A stretch of 64,000 nucleotides of DNA from an uncultured Roseibium sp. (GCF_963675985.1 NZ_OY780958.1:3596001-3660000); one strand, 5' to 3'. Shown: positions 45,411 through 53,969, numbered from the stretch's first letter. The notes: generated by a model not told the origin, from the letters alone. Made by a program: numbers and translations.

Positions 45411-46634
45411 ATGTTGGATGTGCTTATCGTCGGCGCCGGCCCTGCCGGCCTCTATGCAGCAGACCGGATATCGGCCAAAGGATATTCCGTGCTCGTGGTG
45501 GAGAGACTGCCGTCTCCGGCGCGAAAATTTCTGATGGCAGGACGCGGCGGCCTCAATCTCACCCACAGCGAGGCGCTGCCCGAATTCAAACACCGTTACC
45601 GGGAAGCGGAGCCTTTCCTTGCGCCGATGCTGGATGCATTTTCTCCCGAAGATCTGCAGCAATGGTGTCATGACCTCGGCGAGGACACGTTCATCGGTAC
45701 CAGCGGACGGGTTTTTCCGAAAAAAATGAAGGCATCGCCGCTTCTGCGCGCCCTGCTTCGGCGGCTGGAGCAGAACAAGGTCTCCTTGCAAATCCGATGG
45801 ACATGGACCGGCATCACCTCAGACGGAACAAGTCAATTCATCAGTGAAACCGGCGCCGAACACCGACTCCGTGCCAGAGCGACCCTGCTTGCCCTGGGCG
45901 GCGCGAGCTGGCCGCGCCTCGGTTCAAATGCGGCCTGGGTTCCGGCGCTGGAGAAACACGGCATTGAAATCCACCCCTTCAAGCCGACCAATTGCGGCTT
46001 CCGGGTTGCCTGGAGCCGTCATCTGACCGACCGCTTTGCCGGTGCGCCGCTCAAGCGCATCCGCATGAGCCTTGGCGCGCACACCGTTTCCGGGGAAGCT
46101 CTTCTTTCCGAACAGGGCATAGAGGGCGGAGCCGTCTACGCCCTGTCCGCCGAAATCCGGGACGCGCTCGAGCAGACCGGAACAGCCGATTTGCGAATGG
46201 ACCTGAAACCGCAGATGCCGCTCGAAAAGCTCGTCGCGCGGTTGTCGGCAGGGCGGGGAAAACAAAGCCTGTCGAATTTCCTGCGCAAGGCGGCAGGGCT
46301 GTCCGGCGCCGAAATCGCCATTTTACGGGAAAACGGAAAGATACCGGACGATCCGGATGCATTGGCCCGTCTGATCAAATCGGTGCCTATTGCCGTCAAT
46401 GCTCCGTACGATATCGACAGGGCGATTTCCTCCGCGGGCGGGATCGCGCTGGAAGTGGTCGACGAAACCCTGATGCTTGAGAAATTGCCGGGCGTCTTTG
46501 CGGCCGGCGAAATGCTGGACTGGGAAGCTCCGACCGGCGGCTATCTGCTTCAGGCGTGTTTTTCCATGTCCGAACGGGCCTCCAAAGGCATTATGGCGTT
46601 CTTGAATACCGGGAAAGAGACCGAGACCGCATGA
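45411..46634 (+). CDS. TIGR03862-type flavoprotein (HI0933-like FAD enzyme)
   Basis: This 407-residue FAD-dependent protein is of the HI0933/TIGR03862 family. The dinucleotide motif VGAGPAGLYAADRIS is at the N-terminus; SPARKFLMAGRGGLNLTHSE and VFPKKMKASPLLRALL are family signatures; GVFAAGEMLDWEAPTGGYLLQACFSMS at the C-terminus closes the FAD site. The reaction is not known. The stop overlaps the start of the DUF188 gene as ATGA, so the two are translationally coupled. Confidence 0.9.
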   Translation: MLDVLIVGAGPAGLYAADRISAKGYSVLVVERLPSPARKFLMAGRGGLNLTHSEALPEFKHRYREAEPFLAPMLDAFSPEDLQQWCHDLGEDTFIGTSGRVFPKKMKASPLLRALLRRLEQNKVSLQIRWTWTGITSDGTSQFISETGAEHRLRARATLLALGGASWPRLGSNAAWVPALEKHGIEIHPFKPTNCGFRVAWSRHLTDRFAGAPLKRIRMSLGAHTVSGEALLSEQGIEGGAVYALSAEIRDALEQTGTADLRMDLKPQMPLEKLVARLSAGRGKQSLSNFLRKAAGLSGAEIAILRENGKIPDDPDALARLIKSVPIAVNAPYDIDRAISSAGGIALEVVDETLMLEKLPGVFAAGEMLDWEAPTGGYLLQACFSMSERASKGIMAFLNTGKETETA

Positions 46635-47089
46635 CCATCCTTTATGTCGACGCCGATGCCTGCCCGGTCAAGGACGAAGCTGTCCGCGTGGGCGAGCGCC
46701 ATGGGACGAAAATCCGGATCGTCAGCAACAGCTGGATGCGGCTGCCGGAAAGCGATCTTGTCGAACGGGTGATCGTGCCGGAAGGCCCCGACGAGGCGGA
46801 TAACTGGATTGCCGAACGGGTCGGGACCGGGGATGTGGTGGTAACGGCTGACGTTCCGCTTGCCGCACGCTGCGTGAAGGCCGGCGGGCTGGTTATTTCG
46901 CCGAGCGGCAAGCCGTTTCGGGAGGACGCTATCGGAATGCGCCTTGCCATGCGGGATCTCAACACGCATCTGCGCGAAACCGGCGAGATCCGCGAGAGCG
47001 GACCGCCGTTTACCAAGGCCGACCGATCTCGGTTTCTCAATCAGCTTGAAACGATCATGCGAGCCGCGAAACGCAGAGCACCAGAATAG
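46631..47089 (+). CDS. YaiI/YqxD family DUF188 protein
   Basis: This 152-residue protein belongs to UPF0178 (DUF188). It begins with the family motif LYVDADACPVKDEAV and has VIVPEGPDEADNWIAERVGTGDVVVTADVPLA with conserved acidic residues, giving a PIN-like nuclease fold. The activity has not been established for the family. ATG 46631 overlaps the upstream stop codon by 4 nt; longer frames upstream are out-of-frame readings of the flavoprotein gene. Confidence 0.92.
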   Translation: MTILYVDADACPVKDEAVRVGERHGTKIRIVSNSWMRLPESDLVERVIVPEGPDEADNWIAERVGTGDVVVTADVPLAARCVKAGGLVISPSGKPFREDAIGMRLAMRDLNTHLRETGEIRESGPPFTKADRSRFLNQLETIMRAAKRRAPE

Positions 47090-47101
47090 ACCAGAACAAA
47101 A

Positions 47102-47139
47102 AAATCCCCGGCGCGGTCTTTTCGACCGTCGCCGGGGGC
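47102..47139 (-). terminator. Terminator of the first BA14K gene
   Basis: On the minus strand CCCCGGCG and CGCCGGGG arms, extended by GGTC/GACC, make a long stem that is followed by a T tract (the A run at 47099-47105). It lies 35 nt after the BA14K stop codon, and also between convergent genes. Confidence 0.82.
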
Positions 47140-47173
47140 AAGCCGGTTTGCGCCCGTGCTTGGCTGGATCTGT

Positions 47174-47515
47174 TTAGCGGCAGAACTTCCGGTAGCCGGA
47201 ATAGCTCATGAAGTAACCGGTGTTCGGGTTGAAGGACCGGTACTTGGACGAGCAATACCGGTACCATGCGGGCGTCCACGGCTCCGGGTGAGCGTAGTAG
47301 ACCGGAGCCGGAGCCCGGTAGCGCGGCGGCGGTGCATAGTAGCGGCGCTGTGCCTGCGAAGCGACGATGGCGCCGGTGGCCAGGCCGAAGACAGCGCCGG
47401 CGGCAAAGGCGCCGTTGCGGCCGTTCTTGGCATCTGCGGTCTGAACGGAAGCGGTCATTGCGGACGTTGCGATAACGGCGATGGCCAGGGTGGTAGCTGC
47501 GACTTTCGTAAACAT
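47174..47515 (-). CDS. BA14K-family protein 1
   Basis: This 113-residue exported protein has a signal peptide (MFTKVAATTLAIAVIATSAMTASVQTADA), a small hydrophobic GAVFGLATGAIVAS segment, a Pro/Tyr-rich linker and the C-terminal BA14K domain PWTPAWYRYCSSKYRSFNPNTGYF..YSGYRKFC. BA14K was described in Brucella as an immunoreactive lectin-like protein; the role here is unknown. Two Cys in the domain may pair. ATG 47515 follows GAGGAG. The C-terminal domain is nearly identical to the neighbour at 47858, so they are paralogues. Confidence 0.9.
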   Translation of the reverse strand: MFTKVAATTLAIAVIATSAMTASVQTADAKNGRNGAFAAGAVFGLATGAIVASQAQRRYYAPPPRYRAPAPVYYAHPEPWTPAWYRYCSSKYRSFNPNTGYFMSYSGYRKFCR

Positions 47516-47782
47516 TGCTGATACTCCTCTGTAGGTTTTCGTCTTGAACGCTCGCTTTGCGTTTTCTGCTTTCATCTGCGTGACTGTGTGTCCGTCGATG
47601 GAGATGACCTTAGGCGAGGCCGCATCCGTGCGCTGTGATGGGTGTCACAAGCTGGCGGCTTTCGAAAAAGCCGGGAAATGACCGGAAGGGTTAGCAGCCG
47701 GTTAATTCCGGCGGCCCTCAGTACCGGAACCGGGAAACCAGCATGGCACCCGTGCCGCATATCCGTCGTCTGCCCCCACCTC

Positions 47783-47828
47783 AAAAGACTTGCCCCCGGC
47801 ACAGTCAAAACGACCGGGCCAGGGGCAA
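47783..47828 (-). terminator. Terminator of the second BA14K gene
   Basis: On the minus strand TTGCCCCTGGC pairs with GCCGGGGGCAA (47818-47828 and 47790-47800) around a long loop, and GTCTTTT follows. It lies 30 nt after the BA14K-2 stop. Confidence 0.65.
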
Positions 47829-47857
47829 AGGCTGCTTTCTGATGTGACCGGCTTCGG

Positions 47858-48196
47858 TTACCGGCAGAACTTGCGATGACCGGAATAGGTCACGAAATAG
47901 CCGGTATTCGGATTGAACGACCGGTATTTGGACGAGCAGTACCGATACCATTGCGGAGTCCAGGGAGCCGGACGGTAGTAGACCGGGGCGCCGTACCGCG
48001 GGCCGCGAACGAACGGACCGACGTAAACACCGGGGTGCCAGCGATGACCGTGATGCCACCGGTGACCATGGTGTCCCTTGTGGCCGTGATAGCCGCCGCC
48101 GGCGGACGCCGTGTTCGCACCGACAGATACAAGCACCGAAGCCGCGAGGGCAGCCGCAATCGTAGTTGTTTTCGCGATTTTCTTAAACATTTTCAT
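47858..48196 (-). CDS. BA14K-family protein 2 (His-rich)
   Basis: This 112-residue paralogue has a signal peptide (MKMFKKIAKTTTIAAALAAS..., ending ANTASA), then a His/Gly-rich stretch (HGHKGHHGHRWHHGHRWHPG) that could bind metal, and the BA14K domain PWTPQWYRYCSSKYRSFNPNTGYFVTYSGHRKFC. The domain is almost identical to its neighbour, while the linkers differ completely. ATG 48196 gives 112 residues; a second Met two codons on is equally good. Surface or periplasmic location is likely. Confidence 0.9.
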   Translation of the reverse strand: MKMFKKIAKTTTIAAALAASVLVSVGANTASAGGGYHGHKGHHGHRWHHGHRWHPGVYVGPFVRGPRYGAPVYYRPAPWTPQWYRYCSSKYRSFNPNTGYFVTYSGHRKFCR

Positions 48197-48663
48197 ACTC
48201 CAATGTCCGCTTTGCTATATTCCCCAAGCTCCATCTCAAGGATGGGACCTTCCTGCAATGACTGTGACTTTAAGTAAGCGATCCAATACGATCTGTGACA
48301 GCGGTCACATGGCTCCTTTATTTCGTTTTTTCTTTTACGGCGATTTTGAAGCCTACGCAGATCATACAACGCGATGCCCGTCCCGAGAGGAGAAACCGGT
48401 CCGTCTGGCGGGTTTCGGCGGTGCAATCGGGCGACAGGTGCTTGTAATGGCGCGCGGGTCGCCTTACATTTCCGTCATCGGCAGTTGATTTGCCGATCGG
48501 GACACGAAATAGACCCGGTAAAGACTGTTTTCGGCAGCGGCTGGCCGTTTTCAGCCACCCTGCTCTGAATTTCGAAGCTTTTCCGTTTCTAGCTGACTGC
48601 TCGTTTATGTGGGCCTTGCGGCATGGACTTGGGGCCCACGCCACTTAACGGAAAGGTTTCCAA
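48197..48663. other. Region between BA14K-2 and cspA, with leader hairpins
   Basis: This 467-bp gap between divergent genes has no convincing coding frame. It holds two clean inverted repeats: ATCGGCA/TGCCGAT (48477-48497) and GTGGGCC/GGCCCAC (48609-48639). The second lies directly before the cspA ribosome binding site and is probably part of its mRNA leader. Confidence 0.6.
48609..48639 (+). promoter_or_regulatory. Hairpin in the cspA leader
   Basis: GTGGGCC (48609-48615) pairs with GGCCCAC (48633-48639) around a 17-base loop. It ends 24 nt before the cspA ATG. Cold-shock leaders commonly fold to control translation with temperature, so a leader role is likely. Confidence 0.5.
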
Positions 48664-48876
48664 ATGCGCGAAAACGGCACCATCAAGTTCTTCAACTACG
48701 ACCGTGGCTTCGGCTTCATCACGCCTGAAAACGGCGGCAAGGATGTGTTCGTTCACATCACCGCCTTCGAGCAGGCCGGCATTCCGGCGCCGGAAGAAGG
48801 CGCCAAGGTCACCTACGTGACCGAAGACGACCGGCGTGGCCGCGGCAAGCAGGCTGCCCAGCTCGAAATGGCCTGA
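48664..48876 (+). CDS. Cold-shock domain protein
   Basis: This 70-residue protein is a single cold-shock domain that binds single-stranded RNA and DNA and helps to melt RNA structure. It has RNP1 (RGFGFITP) and RNP2 (DVFVHITAF) with the usual aromatic residues. ATG 48664 follows GGAAAGG. A hairpin in the leader and a strong terminator at 48912 frame a monocistronic transcript. Cold or stress control is probable but cannot be read from the sequence. Confidence 0.95.
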   Translation: MRENGTIKFFNYDRGFGFITPENGGKDVFVHITAFEQAGIPAPEEGAKVTYVTEDDRRGRGKQAAQLEMA

Positions 48877-48911
48877 TCGGCCTAAATTCTCAATCCTAAG
48901 GGATTGACCAG

Positions 48912-48944
48912 ACGCCGGTGCATTTGCGCCGGCGTTTTTGTTTT
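48912..48944 (+). terminator. Terminator of the cold-shock gene
   Basis: ACGCCGG (48912-48918) and CCGGCGT (48929-48935) form the stem, with a 10-base loop, followed by TTTTTGTTTT. It lies 35 nt after the stop codon. Confidence 0.88.
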
Positions 48945-48953
48945 CATGACAGT

Positions 48954-49820
48954 CTACAAGAGATCATCGCCGGCGCGCTTCGGGTCGTAGGCGTTGCGCA
49001 AATCCTCCAGCGCCTTCATGCGCGTCTGGCTGCGTTCGGCATTTTCCTGGGTTACGCCCGCAATCAGAAGCTCCGCAATCGCCATGAGCGCGGTACTGGA
49101 ATCCCACGGCGACGGCACCGCCACGCGGGCGGGCAGCACATGGGCGGCGATACGGCCGATCGGCGACTGCCAGCTGTCCGTAATCAATCCGACGGTCACG
49201 CCCTGACGGGCCGCCGCTTCCGCGAAGCGGACGATTTCCGCCTGATAGCGGCGGATATCGAAGACGACCAGCACATCTTTCGGCCCCATGCCGATCAACT
49301 GGTCGAGCCAGTTGCCCTGCTGCCCGGCCACATGAACCACGTTCGGCCGAACGATCCGGAGATGGGCGGCCGTATAACGCGCCAGCGCATCGGTGAACCG
49401 TCCGCCGAGCAGATAGATGGTGCGCTTCTCATCGGCCAGGATCCGGATCAGGCTTTGCAATTCACCGCGTGGCAGATGGGCGAAGGTTTCGCGCACATTG
49501 TCGACCAGCTTGTCCATCAGAGGATCGCCGTCGATGGAGGCATCCATTTCCATGACCGTGCTTCGGGCGAGCGGCGAGTTCAGCTGGTTTTCCAGCTCCG
49601 TGCGCAAACGTGCCTGGAAATCTGCGAAACCCGGAAATCCCAATCGGGCGACAAATCGTAGAATCGTGGGCGAACTGACCCCGGCGGCCTGGGCGAACTG
49701 GGCCACCGTTCCAAGGCCCTGCATGGGATAGTTGGCGAGAAGCGCGAGAGCGGCCTTGCGTTCGGTCGCCGTGAACTCGTCGAGCCGTTCGCGGATCTCG
49801 TCCAGCAGGGGTGGTTTCAT
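48954..49820 (-). CDS. RpiR/MurR-family transcriptional regulator
   Basis: This 288-residue regulator has an N-terminal RpiR helix-turn-helix (about residues 1-80, with VAQFAQAAGVSSPTILRFVARLGFPGFADFQARL) and a C-terminal SIS domain (about 120-260, with TIYLLGGRFTDALARYTAAHLR and VLVVFDIRRYQAEI), which senses a small ligand. It is divergent from the amidohydrolase/TRAP/ligase cluster. Two TGTA-N8-TACA sites in the 255-bp shared region are its likely operators. SIS domains usually bind sugar phosphates, but several RpiR members control amino acid or organic acid uptake. Confidence 0.9.
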   Translation of the reverse strand: MKPPLLDEIRERLDEFTATERKAALALLANYPMQGLGTVAQFAQAAGVSSPTILRFVARLGFPGFADFQARLRTELENQLNSPLARSTVMEMDASIDGDPLMDKLVDNVRETFAHLPRGELQSLIRILADEKRTIYLLGGRFTDALARYTAAHLRIVRPNVVHVAGQQGNWLDQLIGMGPKDVLVVFDIRRYQAEIVRFAEAAARQGVTVGLITDSWQSPIGRIAAHVLPARVAVPSPWDSSTALMAIAELLIAGVTQENAERSQTRMKALEDLRNAYDPKRAGDDLL

Positions 49821-49901
49821 GATGTGCCTCCCACTCCGCGTGCCGATAGCCTGCCGCGTTCATTCGCATTCACGCCACATGCTCTCTTGAATTGGTTTGC
49901 C

Positions 49902-49946
49902 GCATGTCTTTGTCCCAAAACCGGTACCCACTTTTGGGAGACATGC
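49902..49946. repeat. Dispersed GCATG hairpin repeat
   Basis: GCATGTCT (49902-49909) and CCCAAAA (49914-49920) pair with TTTTGGG (49932-49938) and AGACATGC (49939-49946), giving a 15-bp stem with TTGT bulged. The sequence resembles a hairpin with CCGGT and CCCAAAAG that is scattered in many rhizobial intergenic regions. It is probably a repeat, not a local regulator. Confidence 0.55.
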
Positions 49947-49979
49947 TCCAAGATTTCCGTTTGACTTCATCGCAAAGTG

Positions 49980-49995
49980 TGTATCAAATAATACA
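49980..49995. promoter_or_regulatory. Predicted RpiR operator 1
   Basis: TGTATCAAATAATACA is a TGTAT-N6-ATACA palindrome in the AT-rich divergent promoter region. It matches the second copy at 50019 in 14 of 16 positions. The RpiR-family regulator HexR binds a similar TGTA-N7-TACA sequence, which supports the assignment. Confidence 0.68.
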
Positions 49996-50018
49996 AGGTT
50001 TGACTGTCTACGCAATCC

Positions 50019-50034
50019 TGTAACAAAAAATACA
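50019..50034. promoter_or_regulatory. Predicted RpiR operator 2
   Basis: TGTAACAAAAAATACA repeats the first operator with two changes and starts 39 bp after it, close to four helical turns. It lies 41 bp before the start codon of the amidohydrolase gene, so binding would block transcription of the cluster. Confidence 0.68.
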
Positions 50035-50075
50035 AACGTTAACAGTCGCGTAAACCTCACGAGGGGACTTGATTG

Positions 50076-50870
50076 ATGGCAATCGCTCTGCCGGTCGAAG
50101 GTGAGGATGCGCCGGTCGTTGTGGACAATCCCGGCGGCGGCGGACCGTTCGTGCTGGTCTGCGATCATGCCAGCAACCGCATGCCTCCCGCCTTTGGCGG
50201 CTTGGGACTGTCGGACGCGGACCAGGTGGCCCATATCGCATGGGATCCCGGTGCGCTCGGTGTTTCGCTGGAACTCAGCCGTCTCCTCGACGCCCCCCTG
50301 ATCCATTCGACGTTGTCCCGCCTTCTGGTGGACTGCAACCGGGACCAGTCCGCCGTCGACCTCATCCCAGAAATCAGTGAGCAGACCGTCATTCCGGGCA
50401 ACCAGGGACTGACCCCGGAGGAGCGCGCGCGCCGGGTTGCGCTGGCGCACACACCGTTCCACGCCGCGATCGACTCGGTTCTGGACGAACGGCAGCGCCT
50501 TGGCCAACCGACGGCCCTTGTCTCGGTCCACACGTTCACGCCGGTTTACAAGGGCGCCCATCGGGACTGTGAAATCGGCCTGATCTCCGACAGGGACCGG
50601 CGTCTCGCGGACCCTGCTCTCTCCCTGCTGAAGGAGAGATCAGACTGGCAGGTTGGCGACAACGATCCCTATTCACCGGCGGACGGGGTCTATTATACGC
50701 TCACCCGGCACGGCGAAAACAGGGGCCTTGTGCCGCTGATGATCGAGATCCGGAACGACAGAGTGAAAACTCCAGAGGCCGAAAAGGCCTGGGCGCAGCT
50801 TCTTGCCGGTGTCCTGGCGGACGCCCTGAAAAACGTCCCGTTCGAAAACGCAGGAGGCCTGAATGCCTAG
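50076..50870 (+). CDS. N-formylglutamate amidohydrolase-family protein
   Basis: This 264-residue metal-dependent hydrolase belongs to the N-formylglutamate amidohydrolase (HutG/FGase) family. Family features are FVLVCDHASNRMP with the metal His, WDPGALGVSLELSRLLDAPLIHSTLSRLLVDCNRD, and VSVHTFTPVYKG. In histidine breakdown it would release glutamate from formylglutamate, but no hut gene is here. Its place at the head of a ligase/dehydrogenase operon suggests it cleaves a gamma-glutamyl amide (inference). ATG 50076 follows GAGGGG. It overlaps the next gene by 8 nt. Confidence 0.88.
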   Translation: MAIALPVEGEDAPVVVDNPGGGGPFVLVCDHASNRMPPAFGGLGLSDADQVAHIAWDPGALGVSLELSRLLDAPLIHSTLSRLLVDCNRDQSAVDLIPEISEQTVIPGNQGLTPEERARRVALAHTPFHAAIDSVLDERQRLGQPTALVSVHTFTPVYKGAHRDCEIGLISDRDRRLADPALSLLKERSDWQVGDNDPYSPADGVYYTLTRHGENRGLVPLMIEIRNDRVKTPEAEKAWAQLLAGVLADALKNVPFENAGGLNA

Positions 50871-51459
50871 AGCCGCGCGCGCGTATATCCGCATCGTGGA
50901 CGGCTTCAACAGCGGCCTTGGCCGGATCATGATGTGGGGCGTCTTCGGAATGGCCGGGATCCTGCTCTGGTCGTCGATCTCCAAGACCTTCTTCCAGCCC
51001 TCGCTCTGGACGCTGGAAGTCGCGCAGTTCGCCATGGTGGCCTATTACATCCTCGGCGGCCCCTACTCGATCCAGCTCGGCGCCAATGTCCGCATGGATC
51101 TGTTCTATGCAGACTGGTCGTTGAAGAAAAAAGCGTGGTTCGACGCCTTCACCGTGTTTCTGCTGATTTTCTATCTCGGTGTCCTGCTGGTCGGCGCTCT
51201 CAATTCGACCGCATATTCGCTGGGCTATTTCGGCAAGGACAGCCTTTCCTTCTTCAAGGACCTGATCGTTGCCTTTGTTACCGGCGGACCTGATGCGGCC
51301 AAGGAGGTCATGGGGTACATCGAACGCAGCCCGACCGCCTGGCGGCCTTACCTTTGGCCGGTGAAGTTCATCATGCTTTTCGGCTTCATCCTGATGCTCC
51401 TGCAGTCCGTTTCCGAACTTTTGAAAGACATTGCCCGGATCAAGGGAGAAGAGATCTGA
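50863..51459 (+). CDS. TRAP transporter small permease subunit (DctQ type)
   Basis: This 198-residue membrane protein is the small subunit of a TRAP transporter, which uses a sodium gradient and a periplasmic binding protein. It has four membrane segments (about residues 18-40, 55-75, 95-120, 160-185). The first helical pair around SSISKTFFQPSLWTLEVAQFAMVAYYILGGPYSIQLGANVRMDLFY is typical of the group that serves larger carboxylates. It overlaps the upstream and downstream genes by 8 nt and 1 nt, so the operon is tightly coupled. Confidence 0.88.
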   Translation: MPRAARAYIRIVDGFNSGLGRIMMWGVFGMAGILLWSSISKTFFQPSLWTLEVAQFAMVAYYILGGPYSIQLGANVRMDLFYADWSLKKKAWFDAFTVFLLIFYLGVLLVGALNSTAYSLGYFGKDSLSFFKDLIVAFVTGGPDAAKEVMGYIERSPTAWRPYLWPVKFIMLFGFILMLLQSVSELLKDIARIKGEEI

Positions 51460-52781
51460 TGTCCTATGAGATGATCGCTCTTCTCATGTTCTCGTCGATG
51501 ATGGTGATGCTGCTCACCGGGCAGCGCGTCTTCGGCGCGATCGGCGGCATCGCGGCCGTTGCCGCCCTCGCCCTGTGGGGGACTGGCGGGGAGGACATCC
51601 CCTTCTCGGCCGCCATGAAGCTGATGAAATGGTATCCGCTGCTGACGCTGCCGATGTTCATCTTCATGGGCTACGTCCTGTCGGAATCGCGGATTGCCGA
51701 CGATCTTTACAAGATGTTCCACATCTGGATGGGGCCTGTTCCGGGCGGGCTCGCCATCGGCACGATTTTTCTCATGGTCCTGATCTCGGCCATGAACGGC
51801 CTGTCGGTTGCGGGCATGGCCATTGGCGCGACGATCGCCCTGCCGGAACTCCTCAAACGCGGCTACGACAAACGCATGGTTTCGGGCGTGATCCAGGCAG
51901 GGTCGTCCCTCGGCATTCTCGTGCCACCCTCCGTGGTCCTCGTGCTTTATGCGATGATCGCCCGGGCTCCAGTCGGTCAGCTCTGGCTGGCCGGCATTCT
52001 GCCGGGTCTGATGATGGCCGGCCTGTTCGTCATCTACATCGCTGTCCGCTGCCGGCTCCAGCCCCAGCTCGGCCCGCCGCTGTCTCCGGAAGAACGCGAA
52101 GCCTCCAAGGGCGAGAAATACAGACTTCTGGTCTCCGGAATCCTGCCGGTGGTCATCTTCGCAACAATGATGGTTCCGTTCGTCAACGGTTGGACGAGCC
52201 TGGTCGAAAGCTCTGCCATCGGCGCCTTGACCGCGTTCCTGGCCGCCATTGTCAAGCGCCGGATGACCTGGGAGATCCTGATCACCTGCTTGCGGCATAC
52301 GCTTGGCATCTCCTGCATGTTCATGTGGATCATCCTTGCCGCCCTCGGCTTCGGCGCCGTGTTCGACGGCCTTGGCGCGGTGAAGGCGATCGAGAACCTG
52401 TTCACCGAACAGCTCGGCCTGGAACCCTGGATGATCCTGGTGCTGATGCAGCTGTCGTTCCTGATCATGGGCACCTTTCTCGACGACACCGCCATGCTGG
52501 TGATCGTCGCGCCGCTTTACGTGCCACTGGTCAGCGCGCTCGGCTTCGACCTCATCTGGTACGGGGTGCTCTACACGATCACCACCCAGATTGCCTACAT
52601 GACACCGCCATTCGGGTACAATCTGTTCCTGATGCGCGCCATGGCTCCACCGGAAATCAGCATGCGCGATATCTACGCCTCGATCACGCCTTTCGTTCTG
52701 GTGATGGTCGTGGCGCTGGTGCTGGTCATGGTGTTTCCGCAAATCGCGCTGATGCTGCCGAACTACGTGTACAACCACTAG
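51459..52781 (+). CDS. TRAP transporter large permease subunit (DctM type)
   Basis: This 440-residue protein is the large, ion-coupled permease of the TRAP system, with about 12 membrane segments and family motifs GTIFLMVLISAMNGLSVAGMAIGA, GSSLGILVPPSVVLVLYAMIA and TPPFGYNLFLMR. ATG 51459 overlaps the dctQ stop by one base; a longer frame upstream reads dctQ out of frame. The binding protein gene follows after 122 bp. The substrate is unknown from sequence alone. Confidence 0.93.
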   Translation: MSYEMIALLMFSSMMVMLLTGQRVFGAIGGIAAVAALALWGTGGEDIPFSAAMKLMKWYPLLTLPMFIFMGYVLSESRIADDLYKMFHIWMGPVPGGLAIGTIFLMVLISAMNGLSVAGMAIGATIALPELLKRGYDKRMVSGVIQAGSSLGILVPPSVVLVLYAMIARAPVGQLWLAGILPGLMMAGLFVIYIAVRCRLQPQLGPPLSPEEREASKGEKYRLLVSGILPVVIFATMMVPFVNGWTSLVESSAIGALTAFLAAIVKRRMTWEILITCLRHTLGISCMFMWIILAALGFGAVFDGLGAVKAIENLFTEQLGLEPWMILVLMQLSFLIMGTFLDDTAMLVIVAPLYVPLVSALGFDLIWYGVLYTITTQIAYMTPPFGYNLFLMRAMAPPEISMRDIYASITPFVLVMVVALVLVMVFPQIALMLPNYVYNH

Positions 52782-52903
52782 CGCGAATTACATAATAATA
52801 ACAACAATCTGGAATATTTTAACTTGTAACGGGCACTTCGATAATCAATCGCCGGAAGGCACGAAGGGCCATAGAGGATCACTCGAAAGGGGAGTATCTG
52901 AAA

Positions 52904-53953
52904 ATGACAAATAGACGCGATTTTCTCAAGAAAGCCGGCCTCGGAACGGTCACTGCCGCCGGTGCCTCCACGCTTGCCGCCCCGGCGGTTCTTGGTCAGG
53001 AACCGATCAAATGGCGCCTGCAGACCTATGCCGGGCCGGCTCTTGCCGAACATGTGATCAAGCCGTCGATCGACGCCTTCAACAAGGCGGCCAACGGCGA
53101 AATGGTCATCGAGCTTTATACCGCCGATCAGCTTGTCCCCACCAGCGAGCTGTTCCGCGCCATGCAGCAGGGCACGATCGATGCCGTGCAGTCCGATGAC
53201 GACTCCATGGCCTCTCCGACCGAAGTCACCGTCTTCGGCGGCTACTTCCCGTTCGCCTCGCGTTACTCGCTTGATGTTCCGGTGCTCTTCAATCAGTACG
53301 GCCTGAACGAAATCTGGGACGCGGAATACTCCAAGGTTGGCGTCAAGCACATTTCGGCCGGTTCCTGGGATCCGTGCCACTTCGCAACCAAGGATCCGAT
53401 CCGCTCACTCGCCGACCTGAAGGGCAAGCGCGTCTTCACCTTCCCGACGGCCGGCCGCTTCATGGCCCAGTTCGGCGTCGTGCCGGTCACCCTGCCCTGG
53501 GAAGACATCGAAGTCGCCGTGCAGACCGGCGAGCTCGACGGCATCGCATGGTCGGGCATCACCGAGGACTACACCGTCGGCTGGGCGGATGTGACCAACT
53601 ACTTCCTGACCAACAACATCTCGGGTGCGTGGGCCGGATCGTTCTTTGCCAACATGGAGCGCTGGAACGAGCTGCCCGACCACTTGAAGACCCTGCTCCA
53701 GCTCGCAATGGACTCCTCGCACTACTATCGCCAGTGGTGGTACTGGGGCGGCGAGGCTTCGCTTCGCGTGAACGGCACCAAGATGGAGCTGACCTCCATT
53801 CCCGATGCCGAATGGGCGACGGTTGAAGAAGCCGCTGTGAAGTTCTGGGACGAAATCGCCGCGGAATCCGAAACCAAGGCAAAGGTCGTCGAGATCTTCA
53901 AGAAGTACAACGCCGACATGCAGAAGGCCGGACGGCCTTACCGCTACGGCTAA
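52904..53953 (+). CDS. TRAP transporter substrate-binding protein with Tat signal
   Basis: This 349-residue periplasmic binding protein has a Tat signal peptide (NRRDFLKKAGLGTVTAAGAS...) with the twin arginine, so it is exported folded. The mature part starts at about residue 32 with PIKWRLQTYAGPALAEHVIKPSIDAF. It resembles the TRAP SBP branch annotated for mannitol or chloroaromatic compounds, though the ligand of that branch varies. A perfect hairpin (53970-53996) follows its stop codon. It has its own 122-bp upstream gap, which may carry a promoter. Confidence 0.9.
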   Translation: MTNRRDFLKKAGLGTVTAAGASTLAAPAVLGQEPIKWRLQTYAGPALAEHVIKPSIDAFNKAANGEMVIELYTADQLVPTSELFRAMQQGTIDAVQSDDDSMASPTEVTVFGGYFPFASRYSLDVPVLFNQYGLNEIWDAEYSKVGVKHISAGSWDPCHFATKDPIRSLADLKGKRVFTFPTAGRFMAQFGVVPVTLPWEDIEVAVQTGELDGIAWSGITEDYTVGWADVTNYFLTNNISGAWAGSFFANMERWNELPDHLKTLLQLAMDSSHYYRQWWYWGGEASLRVNGTKMELTSIPDAEWATVEEAAVKFWDEIAAESETKAKVVEIFKKYNADMQKAGRPYRYG

Positions 53954-53969
53954 GCCTGACTGCGACCTA

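Noticed and set aside
51348..52778. 476-codon His/Gln-rich frame opposite dctM
   Set aside because: It is the complement of a membrane protein gene; its composition mirrors hydrophobic codons.
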